Shown here one piece after another: positions 1-9,163 of a stretch of 64,000 nucleotides of DNA. The stretch is taken from contig CAKVDW010000004.1 in assembly GCA_934728065.1 (NCBI GenBank), forward strand, positions 1-64,000, given 5' to 3'. Positions within the stretch are counted from its first letter, which is position 1. Each line of letters starts with the position of its first letter. The notes below the pieces were generated by a model. It was not told the DNA's origin, did not search any database, and saw only the letters and a list, made by a program, of their open reading frames with translations. Source of the DNA: an uncultured Campylobacter sp. Lineage in GTDB: Bacteria; Campylobacterota; Campylobacteria; Campylobacterales; Campylobacteraceae. The position numbers were made by a program, and so were the translations under genes.

Positions 1-171
1 TGCGAGGTAAAAATCCGCTACCGAAGCAAAAGCACGGCTTGTGTGGTGCAAGTTTTGCCAAATTTAAGCGCGAAAATCACGCTTTTAGAACCTGTTTATG
101 CCCTTGCAAGTGGGCAAATGGCGGTGTTTTACGACAAAGACACCGTGCTTGCAAGCGGGTTTATCAGCTAA
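1..171 (+). CDS. mnmA: tRNA 2-thiouridylase MnmA, C-terminal fragment
   Basis: This is the last 56 codons of a gene that begins before the window. The frame is open from base 1 to a TAA at 169-171. The product ends in a small beta-barrel-like stretch containing G-Q-M-A-V-F-Y-D and then L-A-S-G-F-I-S, which matches the C-terminus of MnmA (typically G-Q-x-A-V-F-Y-x-x-x-x-V-L-x-G-G). MnmA transfers sulfur to U34 of tRNA Glu, Gln and Lys in the cytoplasm. The catalytic PP-loop and cysteine regions lie outside the window, so the call rests on this tail alone. Confidence 0.8.
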   Translation, partial: CEVKIRYRSKSTACVVQVLPNLSAKITLLEPVYALASGQMAVFYDKDTVLASGFIS

Positions 172-205
172 ATTTTATAAGGGCTAAATTGACCAAAGGA
201 AAAAA

Positions 206-1378
206 ATGAAAAAGGCTTTATTTCTCGTTTTGACTTTGGATTTTTTAGCTTTGAGTTATGGTATAAGCACTTTAAGCATTAGTTATTATGAAGCAAAATT
301 ATATTTTGATGATGATAGCCTCACAGCCTTTATAGCTCATCTTGGAACAGCACTTTTGGGGCAAAATGACTTTGGACTTCGCTTGCCCTTTGTGCTTATT
401 CACTGCTTGAGTGCGATTTTGCTTTATTTTTATGCTCTTAAAATCACCAAAACTCAAAAAGATGCCCTTTTTTCTCTTGTGCTGTTTTTGCTTTTACCTG
501 GCACAGTAGCAAGCGCTTTGTGTGTTAATGAAGCCTCTTTAGTCATTTGTTTAAGTCTTTTGGTGCTTTGTGCTTATGAATATGGCTTTAAAAAATGCTT
601 TTATATCCTGCTTGTGTTGGTTTTGTTTGTGGATAGCTCTTTTGCTGTGCTTTTTTTATCTTTATTTTTTTATGCCTTATACAAAAAAGATTTGCCCTTT
701 GTGTTTTTTACCCTAGCGTTATTTGGCGCAAGTGTGGGAATGTATGAGTTTGATTATAGTGGTAAGCCTAAGGGATATTTTTTAGATACTTTGGGGATTT
801 TTGCAGCGTGTTTTTCTCCACTTGTTTTTGTGTATTATTTTTATGTTATTTACCGTCTTGCTTTTAAGCCACAAAAACCTATGCTTTGGTTTATAATGGC
901 AACAAGTTTTTTGTTTTGTCTTATATTTTCTATGCGTCAAAAGCTTTATTTGGAGGATTTTTTACCCTTTTGCGTGATTTGCACTCCTTTGCTTATAAGC
1001 TCTTTAATGAACTCATACCGCATAAGATTGCCAAATTTAAGGTTAAAATACACGATTTTTATAGAATGTGCAAGCATTTTTCTTTTATTTTGTTATATAC
1101 TCATCATTTTCAATAGCTCTTTGTATGTTTTCACCAAAAACCCCCAAAAACATTTTGTTTATAATTACCACACCGCCAAAGATTTAGCCCTTGAGCTAAA
1201 AGAAAAAGGCATAAAGAGGATAAAAACTGATGAAGATATGCAGCTTAGACTTAAATTCTACGGCATAAATTCCAGCAAAAATCTCGTTTTAGAAAGAGTA
1301 AAAAGGAGAAAACAAGCTCATTTAAGCATTGTTTTAGGACCACATAATGAATATTATGCCATTAAGAAAGTGCAATGA
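206..1378 (+). CDS. Multi-pass membrane protein, GT-C/ArnT-like
   Basis: A 390-residue integral membrane protein with about ten hydrophobic segments and a soluble C-terminal tail of roughly 75 residues. An early D-D-D motif (near residues 35-37) sits in the first loop after TM1, which is the usual place of the catalytic acidic residues in GT-C glycosyltransferases of the ArnT/PMT type. The ATG follows an AGGA ribosome-binding site. The stop overlaps the ATG of the downstream pseudopilin-like gene (ATGA), so the two are probably co-translated. The glycosyltransferase role is inferred from topology and the acidic motif; the substrate is unknown. The gene lies 34 bp after mnmA. Confidence 0.5.
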   Translation: MKKALFLVLTLDFLALSYGISTLSISYYEAKLYFDDDSLTAFIAHLGTALLGQNDFGLRLPFVLIHCLSAILLYFYALKITKTQKDALFSLVLFLLLPGTVASALCVNEASLVICLSLLVLCAYEYGFKKCFYILLVLVLFVDSSFAVLFLSLFFYALYKKDLPFVFFTLALFGASVGMYEFDYSGKPKGYFLDTLGIFAACFSPLVFVYYFYVIYRLAFKPQKPMLWFIMATSFLFCLIFSMRQKLYLEDFLPFCVICTPLLISSLMNSYRIRLPNLRLKYTIFIECASIFLLFCYILIIFNSSLYVFTKNPQKHFVYNYHTAKDLALELKEKGIKRIKTDEDMQLRLKFYGINSSKNLVLERVKRRKQAHLSIVLGPHNEYYAIKKVQ

Positions 1379-2124
1379 AAAAAGCCTTTTCCTTGCTTGA
1401 ACTTAGTCTTGTTATTTTTATCTTAAGCCTTATTTTAAGCATTGCTCGCTTTTATCCTAAAAATGATGAAAGAATTTATTTAGCCGCAAAGCAAATTCTT
1501 AATGACTTAAGCTACACAAAAAATCTTGCCTTAATGCAAAGCTCTTTTAGAATTTACTCTACAAGCGTAGCGACTAAAGATGAATGGTTTAAAGCAAGGT
1601 GGCAACTTTATTTTATCCGCTCAAAATCAGCCACAAATAATGAGCAAACCTATACCATTTTTTTGGATAAAAATGGCGATGGCAATGCAAATATAGGCAG
1701 GTTAGCCCTAAATTTAGACAGAGAAATCGCTTTGGATGTGATAAACCCTAAAAAACTAATGAATTCAGGGCAAAGCGGAGTCATCGACAAAGATGATATA
1801 AAGGCAAATGCTCGTTTTAATATAGAAAAAAGATATGGGGTAAATAAAGTTGAATTTAAAGGAGCTTGCAGTGGTTCTACAAGGGTAATTTTTGATGAAT
1901 TTGGCAGGCTTTATTCTCCCTTAAAAGGCGCAACAAAGCCTTATGATAAGCTTATTTTTCACAAAAATACTCCTTGCATAATAAAATTAAGCAATGCCCA
2001 AAAACAAATAGTTTGCATAGTGGTTGAAAGCTTAAGTGGCTATGCTTTTATACCAAATTTTGAGAATTTAAACAAACAGTTTATTAATCTTAATGGCAAA
2101 AGGCAAGAATGTGCAAAATTATAA
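1375..2124 (+). CDS. Type II/IV pseudopilin-like protein
   Basis: A 249-residue protein beginning M-K-K-A-F-S-L-L-E-L. This is a class III prepilin signal without a long leader: cleavage would fall between A4 and F5, and E9 is the conserved Glu5 of the mature pilin. A single hydrophobic helix follows (about residues 5-25), then a soluble domain. Residues 98-109 (D-K-N-G-D-G-N-A-N-I-G-R) look like the acidic Ca-binding loop of GspH/FimT-type minor pseudopilins. In Campylobacter such proteins belong to the Cts transformation machinery, so DNA uptake is a plausible role. I do not assign a specific cts gene. Its start overlaps the stop of the upstream membrane protein. Confidence 0.7.
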   Translation: MKKAFSLLELSLVIFILSLILSIARFYPKNDERIYLAAKQILNDLSYTKNLALMQSSFRIYSTSVATKDEWFKARWQLYFIRSKSATNNEQTYTIFLDKNGDGNANIGRLALNLDREIALDVINPKKLMNSGQSGVIDKDDIKANARFNIEKRYGVNKVEFKGACSGSTRVIFDEFGRLYSPLKGATKPYDKLIFHKNTPCIIKLSNAQKQIVCIVVESLSGYAFIPNFENLNKQFINLNGKRQECAKL

Positions 2125-2165
2125 AAAAATTTTGACATTTTAAGCGTTTGTATTTTAAAATTGTG

Positions 2166-2171
2166 TATAAT
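2166..2171 (+). promoter_or_regulatory. Sigma70 extended -10 box upstream of the chemoreceptor
   Basis: TGTGTATAAT lies about 38 bp before the chosen start of the chemoreceptor gene. This is the typical Campylobacter vegetative promoter: an extended -10 with no well-placed -35. The nearest TTGACA (2132-2137) is 28 bp away, too far to act with this -10. Confidence 0.6.
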
Positions 2172-2208
2172 TAACGAAAAATTTTTTAAAAACGAGAGGT
2201 TAATGATA

Positions 2209-3870
2209 ATGAAAAAAGATAATGATTTTAAAACATCTCAACTTTCTTTAGCAGCTAAACTTTACGCAAGTTTTATTGCTATCATAGCTTTTGTGCTTTT
2301 TGTTGTTGTGTTTTCGGAGATAAAAATAGAATCGATAGGCTCAGCCTTAGAAAGGGTTGTTTTTGTCAATGGTGCTATTTCTCGTCAAGCCATTGACTTT
2401 CGTGGCTCAGTTCACGATAGAGCTATTTTGGTTAGAGATATGGCTTTGATTAAGGATAAAGAAGAATTAAAAGAAATTTTAGATCAAGTCTATAAATTAA
2501 GAGAAATGTATAATAAAGCCGAAAAGAACCTTAATGATTTTGTTGCTAAGGGTTATTTGAATGAAGAAGAAAAAAAGTTGTATGCTGACATTACCCAAAC
2601 TAAAAATATGGCTTTAGAAACAACCTCTAAGGTTTTAGCATTATTTGAGCAAGACAGAAGACAAGAGGCGAATGAGGTTATTTTAAGAGATATGAGACCG
2701 CAATTTACAACTTGGCTTGCTCAAATCAACAAGCTTATAGACTACCAAGAAGCAGCAAATCAAAAAATAACACAGGGCATTTTTGACGCCATTAAAAGCT
2801 TTACCTTTAATATATTTGCCATAGCCATAATCGCTTCTTTAATCTCACTATTCATCGCTTATCGCATAGTTTCTTTTGTGAAAAAGACTGTTGGTGCTGA
2901 GCCTGATTATGTATCTACTGTGATTGCTGAGCTTGTGAGCGGTAACTTGTGCTTAAAGGTTAAAAACAAATACGAGGGCAGCATTTTAGACTCTGTGGTT
3001 AAGCTTAAGGATAGAATTTCAGAAATCTTAATCAAAATTTCCACCCTATCTGCTGAGATAAACCAAAAAACCTCTCAAATCACAGCAGTATTTGAAAACG
3101 GCGAAAAAACAGCTGTTTTGCAAGATGAACTTTCAGCAAAGTCTTCATTAGGCATTCATAAACTTGTTAAGAAAACAAAAAATATTTCTCAAATCGTTAA
3201 TGAAACTGAAGAAAATTCTAAACAAACTGCTCAAATTTGCGAAAGCAATGTAAAATCAGCCCAAGATACAGCTAATCAAATGGAAACTATCGCTGAAAAT
3301 TCATCAAAACTTTCAGAGCAAATCACCTATCTTAGCGAACACGCTCAAAATATAGGCACAAGCACCGAGCTTATCAGCGAGATAACCGACCAAACCAATC
3401 TTTTAGCCCTTAATGCCGCTATTGAGGCTGCAAGAGCTGGTGAAGTGGGTAGAGGCTTTGCGGTGGTTGCTGATGAGGTGCGAAAGCTGGCTGATAAAAC
3501 AGGCGAGGCAGCGGCTCAAATTTCCATAGTCAATAAAAAAATCCAAGAAGAAACAGTAGCTACTTCAACTTCAATAGAAGAATCAGTCCCTCTTGTCATA
3601 CAAGGCAAGACCTTAAGCGAACAAATGCGCGATAATATGGACTTGATTATACAACAAGCCAAAGACAGCTTCCATAAGGTAGAAAATGTTAATCAAGAAA
3701 TCGATGAGCAAGTGGCTTTGCTTGAGGAAATTGAAAAACAAATCCACTCATCTGCTGATATGTCAGTAGAAAACAAAAAGAACATCGAGCAAAATAAAGC
3801 TGCGGTTAAAGCATTAGAAAGCGTGAGCGAACAGCTTGAACAAGAAGTGAAAAAGTTTAGATTTTGCTAG
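2209..3870 (+). CDS. Methyl-accepting chemotaxis protein
   Basis: A transmembrane chemoreceptor of 553 residues. TM1 is near residues 16-36. It is followed by an all-helical periplasmic region of about 150 residues resembling the four-helix-bundle MCP sensor (4HB_MCP), then TM2, a linker, and a long coiled-coil signalling domain. The hairpin tip carries the conserved E-A-A-R-A-G-E and [12 protein letters not shown] motif that contacts CheA/CheW. No C-terminal CheR/CheB pentapeptide is present. The start at 2209 is 9 nt after the AGAGG ribosome-binding site; ATG 2203 is an alternative. The stop overlaps that of mreC tail-to-tail. The ligand cannot be inferred from the sequence. Confidence 0.9.
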   Translation: MKKDNDFKTSQLSLAAKLYASFIAIIAFVLFVVVFSEIKIESIGSALERVVFVNGAISRQAIDFRGSVHDRAILVRDMALIKDKEELKEILDQVYKLREMYNKAEKNLNDFVAKGYLNEEEKKLYADITQTKNMALETTSKVLALFEQDRRQEANEVILRDMRPQFTTWLAQINKLIDYQEAANQKITQGIFDAIKSFTFNIFAIAIIASLISLFIAYRIVSFVKKTVGAEPDYVSTVIAELVSGNLCLKVKNKYEGSILDSVVKLKDRISEILIKISTLSAEINQKTSQITAVFENGEKTAVLQDELSAKSSLGIHKLVKKTKNISQIVNETEENSKQTAQICESNVKSAQDTANQMETIAENSSKLSEQITYLSEHAQNIGTSTELISEITDQTNLLALNAAIEAARAGEVGRGFAVVADEVRKLADKTGEAAAQISIVNKKIQEETVATSTSIEESVPLVIQGKTLSEQMRDNMDLIIQQAKDSFHKVENVNQEIDEQVALLEEIEKQIHSSADMSVENKKNIEQNKAAVKALESVSEQLEQEVKKFRFC

Positions 3871-4616
3871 AATTTTTCTATTATATACATATAGCTTGGT
3901 AAATCAATCTTAGCAAAAGGCTCAAGTTCAGCGCTTTGATACATATCATCGCTGAACACATTAATCACCCTGCCAACAGGCACGCCGCTAAAAAAGACCT
4001 CATCAAGCCCACTTGTTAAAACCTCATCTCCTGCTTTGATTTTCTCCCATTTGGGTATGAATTTAACGATGACCTTGCCATTTCGACCTTGCACGACACC
4101 GGGAATTTTTTCTTTGCCAACAACAACTGAAAAAACACATTGCTCATCAGTTTGCAAAAGAGCCATAGGACGACCCTCTCTTGCTATGGCAATGCCTGCT
4201 GTATAGCCTTGATAAATGAGTCCTCTGTTTTTGCTGCCTGAAAAGCTCGATGAGGAAAGCCAAATTCTGTCATAATTGCTAATTTGTACATAAGAAACTG
4301 CTCTAACCAAAGAAACTTGCGGGAAATACTGACTTGAATTCTTATCTTCTAAAAACAAATTAAGCTGGCTTGCAAAGGTGCTAACAAGGGCGTTTGCCTC
4401 TTCAAGTATCTTATTTTGTTCTCTTAAAATACGAATTTGCTCTGCTTGATTAAAATGCTCGCTGATAAGTTCTTTAAGATAGTTCTTGCTATCATAATAC
4501 GCATTAATAACAGCGTCATTAAATATAAGAACATTATTTTTAATGACACTGCCATAATAAAAAGAGATAAAGATTAAAAAACCTAAAATAAGGGTATTGC
4601 GGATTTTATTCTTCAT
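3867..4616 (-). CDS. mreC: Rod shape-determining protein MreC
   Basis: A 249-residue inner-membrane protein with one N-terminal TM helix (about residues 10-27). A coiled coil follows (about 40-80), then the periplasmic beta-rich MreC core with the conserved G-D-x-V-x-T-S-G-L motif (here G-D-E-V-L-T-S-G-L) and G-x-P-V-G-x-V. MreC links the cytoplasmic MreB filament to the cell-wall elongation machinery. It overlaps the 3' end of mreB by 11 bp, as in the C. jejuni mreB-mreC pair. No mreD follows; the next gene is the convergent chemoreceptor, whose stop overlaps this one by 4 bp. Confidence 0.95.
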   Translation of the reverse strand: MKNKIRNTLILGFLIFISFYYGSVIKNNVLIFNDAVINAYYDSKNYLKELISEHFNQAEQIRILREQNKILEEANALVSTFASQLNLFLEDKNSSQYFPQVSLVRAVSYVQISNYDRIWLSSSSFSGSKNRGLIYQGYTAGIAIAREGRPMALLQTDEQCVFSVVVGKEKIPGVVQGRNGKVIVKFIPKWEKIKAGDEVLTSGLDEVFFSGVPVGRVINVFSDDMYQSAELEPFAKIDLPSYMYIIEKF

Positions 4617-5649
4617 TCGTTAGTTGTTTCAACAAAGAAATCTCTTCTAAAATCTTACCCGTGCCTCGAGCCACGCACAAAAGCGGGTCATCAGCGATAT
4701 AAGTAGGAAGTCGAACTGTTTCAGATAAATATTTATCAAGCCCACGAATCAAAGCTCCACCACCACTTACAACTATGCCATTTTCAAATATATCAGCAGC
4801 TAAATCAGGTGGCATCATCTCAAGCACCATTCGCAAAGCATCTGAAATCTCCTTTAAATTCTCACGCATTGCCTCTCTTACATCCTCAGAAGTTAAATCT
4901 ATCCTGTCAAGCAAACCTGTGCCTTGATTACGCCCTTTAACAGCCATAGAAAGTTCCTTTTCCAAAGGATAAGCTGAACCTATTTGAATTTTAATATCCT
5001 CAGCCGTTCTTTCGCCTATAACAATGCCGTATTTAGTTTTCACATAATTGACTATGCTCATATCAAGTTTATCGCCCGCCACGCGGATTGATTTAGAGAT
5101 GACAAGCCCGCCAAGTGAGGTTACGCCGATTTCAGTCGTGCCGCCGCCTATGTCGATGATGAGATTGCCCTTTGGTTCTTGTATGGGTAAGCTTGCTCCA
5201 ATAGCTGCTGCCATAGGCTCTTCGATGAGAAAAACCTCCCTAGCACCAGCACTTAAAGCACTCTCACGCACGGCTTTTCGCTCCACCTGTGTCAAGCCAT
5301 AAGGCACAGAAATCACTATGCGCGGGCGCAAGAAATTCTTGCGGCGGTGAGTTTTTTCGATGAAATAACGAATCATCTTTTCAGTCATATCAAAGTCCGC
5401 GATAACGCCATCTTTCATCGGGCGAATGGCTTCAATATTTGCTGGGGTCTTACCAACCATTTCCTTTGCTTCCTTACCCACAGCCAAAATTTTAGCCTTT
5501 GAGCCACTATACCTTTCTCGCTCAACAGCTACAACAGAAGGCTCGTTGATAACTATGCCCTTGTCTTTAACAAGCACAAGCGTATTTGCAGTGCCTAAAT
5601 CTATACCCATATCGCTGGAAAAAAATCCTATAATCTGGTCAAATATCAT
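4606..5649 (-). CDS. mreB: Rod shape-determining actin-like protein MreB
   Basis: A 347-residue bacterial actin homologue, the usual MreB length. Phosphate-binding loop 1 is visible as G-I-D-L-G-T-A-N-T and loop 2 as D-I-G-G-G-T-T-E-I. The adenosine-binding motif is V-V-S-G-G-G-A-L-I-R-G. It polymerises under the inner membrane and directs lateral peptidoglycan synthesis. The gene starts 1 bp after the clpX stop and overlaps mreC, so it is in the middle of a tightly packed operon. Cell-shape genes directly behind clpX, lpxA and fabZ are the conserved Campylobacter order. Confidence 0.98.
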   Translation of the reverse strand: MIFDQIIGFFSSDMGIDLGTANTLVLVKDKGIVINEPSVVAVERERYSGSKAKILAVGKEAKEMVGKTPANIEAIRPMKDGVIADFDMTEKMIRYFIEKTHRRKNFLRPRIVISVPYGLTQVERKAVRESALSAGAREVFLIEEPMAAAIGASLPIQEPKGNLIIDIGGGTTEIGVTSLGGLVISKSIRVAGDKLDMSIVNYVKTKYGIVIGERTAEDIKIQIGSAYPLEKELSMAVKGRNQGTGLLDRIDLTSEDVREAMRENLKEISDALRMVLEMMPPDLAADIFENGIVVSGGGALIRGLDKYLSETVRLPTYIADDPLLCVARGTGKILEEISLLKQLTNEE

Positions 5650-6885
5650 TTATACCGCCTTTTTAGTTTTAATAAACAAAGGTTTTGCACCCTCGCTCAC
5701 CACTTCTTTGGTGATGATTATATCATAATTTTTAAACTCTGGTAACTCAAACATTAAATCAATCATCATTTCTTCGATGATACTTCGCAAGCCCCTTGCG
5801 CCCGTCTTGCGCTCTAATGCTAGCTTGGCTATGGCGCTGAGTGCATCGTCTTCAAATTTAAGACTCACGCCGTCAATCGCAAAAAGCTTTTGATACTGCT
5901 TGATGATAGCGTTTTTTGGCTCGGTTAAAATTCGCACCATATCCTTTTCATCAAGCTCATTTAGGCTTGCGATGATATGAAGCCTGCCGATAAGCTCGGG
6001 GATAAGCCCAAAATGCACCAAATCATCAGGCTCTATCTTTTCAAGCAATGAATTCTTGTCTTTTTTGTCCTTTTCGCTCGCAAAACCCACGACTTTATCG
6101 CCTACTTTTCGCTTTAAAATTTGCTCTAAGCCGTCAAACGCGCCCCCGCAAACAAACAAAATGTTTGAAGTATCAATTTGAATAAAATCTTGGTTTGGGT
6201 GCTTGCGCCCGCCTTTTGGGGGGATATTGACAAGGCTGCCCTCGATGATTTTAAGCAAGGCTTGCTGCACGCCCTCGCCGCTTACATCGCGCGTAATGGA
6301 GCGGTTTTCGCTCATTCTAGCGATTTTGTCGATTTCATCGATGAAAACTATGCCCATTTGCGCCTTTTTCACATCGCCATCAGCGGCTTGGACAAGCCTT
6401 GTGAGTATGTTTTCGACATCCTCGCCCACATAGCCAGCCTCTGTTAAGGAAGTCGCATCGCAAATGGCTATGGGGACATCTAAAAAGCGAGCCAAAGTCT
6501 GTGCGAGCAAGGTTTTACCGCTACCTGTTGGACCTACGAGCAAAATGTTGGATTTAAAAAGCTCAGTGTCATCGTCCTTTGTGATAGCCTTGAAAATGCG
6601 CTTGTAGTGGTTATACACGCCCACGCTAAACACCTTTTTAGCACGCTCTTGCCCGATGACATACTTGTCAAGGTGCGCTTTAAGCTCTTTTGGCGTGATA
6701 TTTTTAAAATCAATGCTTGGCTTTTCTTGTGGGGCAAATTTTTTGAGCGTTTCCTCATCGCCAACAATAACCTTATGCGAATCTTCCACACAGTCAAAGC
6801 ATATAGAAGCATTTGTTTTTGGGTTATAAAAATGTCCAGCATCTTTTTCTATTATCTTTTCGCAAAAACTACATATTCTAATCAT
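5650..6885 (-). CDS. clpX: ATP-dependent Clp protease ATP-binding subunit ClpX
   Basis: A 411-residue AAA+ unfoldase. The N-terminal zinc-binding domain shows C-S-F-C and, about 20 residues later, C-F-D-C. The AAA+ core has Walker A G-P-T-G-S-G-K-T, Walker B V-F-I-D-E-I-D-K, the G-Y-V-G pore loop, and the I-G-F/V-G ClpP loop equivalent written here as V-V-G-F. It recognises tagged substrates and feeds them to ClpP, which is not in this window. The gene overlaps lpxA by 8 bp upstream and abuts mreB downstream. Confidence 0.98.
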   Translation of the reverse strand: MIRICSFCEKIIEKDAGHFYNPKTNASICFDCVEDSHKVIVGDEETLKKFAPQEKPSIDFKNITPKELKAHLDKYVIGQERAKKVFSVGVYNHYKRIFKAITKDDDTELFKSNILLVGPTGSGKTLLAQTLARFLDVPIAICDATSLTEAGYVGEDVENILTRLVQAADGDVKKAQMGIVFIDEIDKIARMSENRSITRDVSGEGVQQALLKIIEGSLVNIPPKGGRKHPNQDFIQIDTSNILFVCGGAFDGLEQILKRKVGDKVVGFASEKDKKDKNSLLEKIEPDDLVHFGLIPELIGRLHIIASLNELDEKDMVRILTEPKNAIIKQYQKLFAIDGVSLKFEDDALSAIAKLALERKTGARGLRSIIEEMMIDLMFELPEFKNYDIIITKEVVSEGAKPLFIKTKKAV

Positions 6886-7663
6886 CTTTACCCCTATAAA
6901 CAGGAATTCCGCGCGTGGTGTTTAAGATAAATTCACACATTTTACGGACATTTTCACTCTCACACTCTAACAAAAGCTCGTTGGCATTTTCTTTTAAATC
7001 CTTGCCGTTAAACAAAAAGCGATAAGCCTTGTTGATTTTTTCAACCTCATCTTTGTCAAAACGGCGGCGAATTCCTACTAAATTGAGGCTTCTTATCTTT
7101 GCGCGGTTGCCCTCAGCCAAACAAAAAGGCACTATGTCTTGTGAAAGCGCACTTGCTCCAGCTATCATCGCGCCCTCGCCCACCTTAACAAACTGATGAA
7201 TAGGCGTTAGCCCACCCACGACAACGAAATCCCCAAGTTCAATATGTCCTGCGAGCGTGGCGTTATTTGCTAAAATCACATTATCTCCAAGCTTGCAATC
7301 GTGTGCTATATGGCAATAAGCCATTATAAAAGCATTTTCACCTATGCGAGTAAAGCCATCTCCCTTTGCCGTGCCTGAATTTATAGTAGCAAATTCGCGA
7401 ATAGTTGAATTTTCGCCAATTATCACACCTGTTTCAAGCTCGCCGTCCTTGTAAGAAATGTCTTGCGGTATGTCGCCCACTATGGCATAAGAGAAAATTC
7501 GGCTTTTTGCGCCTATGCTCGTATTTCCAAGTATGCGCGCACCTTGTTTAATGATGACATTATCGCCTATTTTTGCTTTTTTGCTTATGAAAGCATAAGG
7601 CTCAACTACAACATTTTCGCCCAAAACTGCTCCATCTTCGACCACTGCACTTGAATGAATCAT
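6878..7663 (-). CDS. lpxA: UDP-N-acetylglucosamine acyltransferase LpxA
   Basis: A 261-residue first enzyme of lipid A synthesis, which transfers a 3-hydroxyacyl chain from ACP to UDP-GlcNAc in the cytoplasm. The N-terminal two-thirds is a left-handed beta-helix of hexapeptide repeats (I-G-D-N-V-I, V-I-G-E-N-S and similar). The catalytic His is in A-Y-C-H-I-A-H-D-C. The C-terminal third is the helical trimer extension. It starts directly after the fabZ stop, so the two enzymes that compete for 3-hydroxyacyl-ACP are co-transcribed. Confidence 0.97.
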   Translation of the reverse strand: MIHSSAVVEDGAVLGENVVVEPYAFISKKAKIGDNVIIKQGARILGNTSIGAKSRIFSYAIVGDIPQDISYKDGELETGVIIGENSTIREFATINSGTAKGDGFTRIGENAFIMAYCHIAHDCKLGDNVILANNATLAGHIELGDFVVVGGLTPIHQFVKVGEGAMIAGASALSQDIVPFCLAEGNRAKIRSLNLVGIRRRFDKDEVEKINKAYRFLFNGKDLKENANELLLECESENVRKMCEFILNTTRGIPVYRGKDD

Positions 7664-8104
7664 TTATCTATCCACTATCATTGCTTTGAGTTCAGCCTCT
7701 GCTACAAGAGCATCTTCTACAAATGCTTTACCTTCAAATACCCACAGCGCACCGCGATTTTTAACAACATTCATTTCATACACGAGCTTATCGCCCACGC
7801 GCACGGGGTTTCTAAACTTTGCTTTGTCAATACCTGTAAAATACACAACCTTTTCATTTGGATTTACCTGTTCGCTCATACTCTTAAACGCCAGCACACC
7901 ACCTGTTTGCGCCATACCCTCTAAAATCAAAACACCTGGGTAAATAGGGTGGTTTGGAAAATGCCCTATAAAAACTTGGTCTGAAATACTGATATTTTTG
8001 TAGCCTCGCACAAATTTACCAATTTCTAACTCAGTGATTTTATCCACAAGCAAAAAGGGGTAACGGTGCGGCAAAATAGCCTGAATTTGCATAATGTCTA
8101 TCAT
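7664..8104 (-). CDS. fabZ: 3-hydroxyacyl-[ACP] dehydratase FabZ
   Basis: A 146-residue hot-dog-fold dehydratase of type II fatty acid synthesis. The start region [12 protein letters not shown] and the catalytic [20 protein letters not shown] block are intact; the active-site His lies in G-H-F and the Glu in L-E-G. It is the first gene of the minus-strand run fabZ-lpxA-clpX-mreB-mreC. Its promoter should lie in the 105-bp AT-rich gap (8105-8209) before the upstream metallo-hydrolase gene, which is on the same strand. Confidence 0.98.
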   Translation of the reverse strand: MIDIMQIQAILPHRYPFLLVDKITELEIGKFVRGYKNISISDQVFIGHFPNHPIYPGVLILEGMAQTGGVLAFKSMSEQVNPNEKVVYFTGIDKAKFRNPVRVGDKLVYEMNVVKNRGALWVFEGKAFVEDALVAEAELKAMIVDR

Positions 8105-8209
8105 AAACTCGCCTTCAATTCTCTATAAAAACCTAATTTTACACAAAAAATACTAATAAAACAATACAAAACAAGCTTTTTTAATAAAATAATAACTAAA
8201 ATTTACTCT

Positions 8210-9016
8210 TTACCTTAAAACAATAGGTTCTACAAAGGGCAAATGAGAGCCAATCACCCTAACACCTTTTAATTCTTGTAAAAATTTTTTTCTTGTTATT
8301 GTAGCTTGAACCTTATCTGTGTCGTATTCTATGGCTATATCAGGTCGTTCATTTTGAATGCTAAAAACATGCATTAAATCAGCCCAAAATACTAATTTAT
8401 CATTACCGTCTTCAAGGCTAATAAGTGCGTGTCCGGGTGTATGCCCGTATGCTTGAATACTTTTGATGATAAGCTTTGAGTCAAACAAGGGCTTAGAATA
8501 ATCAAAAAAAGCTTTTTTATTTTTAAAAATAAGCAAAGTTTCTTTGGCAAGATTGTTTGAACCCTTTGTCCAAAAGTCATATTCTTTTTCATCAATAAGC
8601 ATCTTTGCTTTAGGAAAGTTATTTTTACCGTCCTTTAAAATTCCACCTATGTGGTCGCTGTGAGCGTGCGTGATGACAAGATGGGTTATATCATTTGGTT
8701 TAAGTCCTAAATTTTGAAGTTGAGTCTTTAGCGCATCATAAGTATGCGTAAATCCAACATCAATTAAAGCAACAAAGTTTTTATGCTTTATAAGCATAAC
8801 ATTGTGGTTATTTTGAGGAATATTTTTACTGATTTTATCGATGAATTTTTTATCTTTGTTGTTATTAGGAATGAGTTTATCAATGGGTGGCTTTAAATTT
8901 GCCAAAGAAATAACATACACATCAGCATCACTCATCTTGGTGTGATAGACTGTTTTTAATCCATCTTGAGCAAAAGCTACACTGAGTAAAAATGAAAGCA
9001 AAAAAACAAAACGCAT
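8210..9016 (-). CDS. Exported metallo-beta-lactamase-fold hydrolase
   Basis: A 268-residue protein with an N-terminal signal peptide (hydrophobic residues 3-14, then A-F-A-Q, probable cleavage after A16). The zinc ligand motif T-H-A-H-S-D-H-I-G-G (H-x-H-x-D-H), the later G-H-T-P-G-H and a downstream Asp (W-A-D-L) are those of an intact dinuclear metallo-hydrolase. The lactonase-like subgroup of the superfamily fits best by overall shape, but the substrate cannot be inferred. Its position in the periplasm is inferred from the signal sequence. It stands alone between fabZ and the DUF1561-like pair, with a 147-bp gap upstream in which I see only AT-rich promoter-like sequence. Confidence 0.85.
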   Translation of the reverse strand: MRFVFLLSFLLSVAFAQDGLKTVYHTKMSDADVYVISLANLKPPIDKLIPNNNKDKKFIDKISKNIPQNNHNVMLIKHKNFVALIDVGFTHTYDALKTQLQNLGLKPNDITHLVITHAHSDHIGGILKDGKNNFPKAKMLIDEKEYDFWTKGSNNLAKETLLIFKNKKAFFDYSKPLFDSKLIIKSIQAYGHTPGHALISLEDGNDKLVFWADLMHVFSIQNERPDIAIEYDTDKVQATITRKKFLQELKGVRVIGSHLPFVEPIVLR

Positions 9017-9163
9017 TTATTGTCCTTAAATTGATGATTTTATTAAATTATAGCTCATTTGTCTTAATCAAAAGTTTTCTTGCAAAAGATTAGTTTTTCA
9101 AAACAAAGGCACACATTTTTAATATTTAACAAAAAATTCAGCCTTAAATTTTCACACAAAAAC

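Noticed and set aside
2132..2171. TTGACA plus TATAAT as a full promoter for the chemoreceptor
   Set aside because: The spacing is 28 bp, far outside sigma70 limits; only the extended -10 was kept.
5048..5302. Plus-strand frames inside mreB and clpX
   Set aside because: They are antisense shadows of highly conserved genes and lack ribosome-binding sites.
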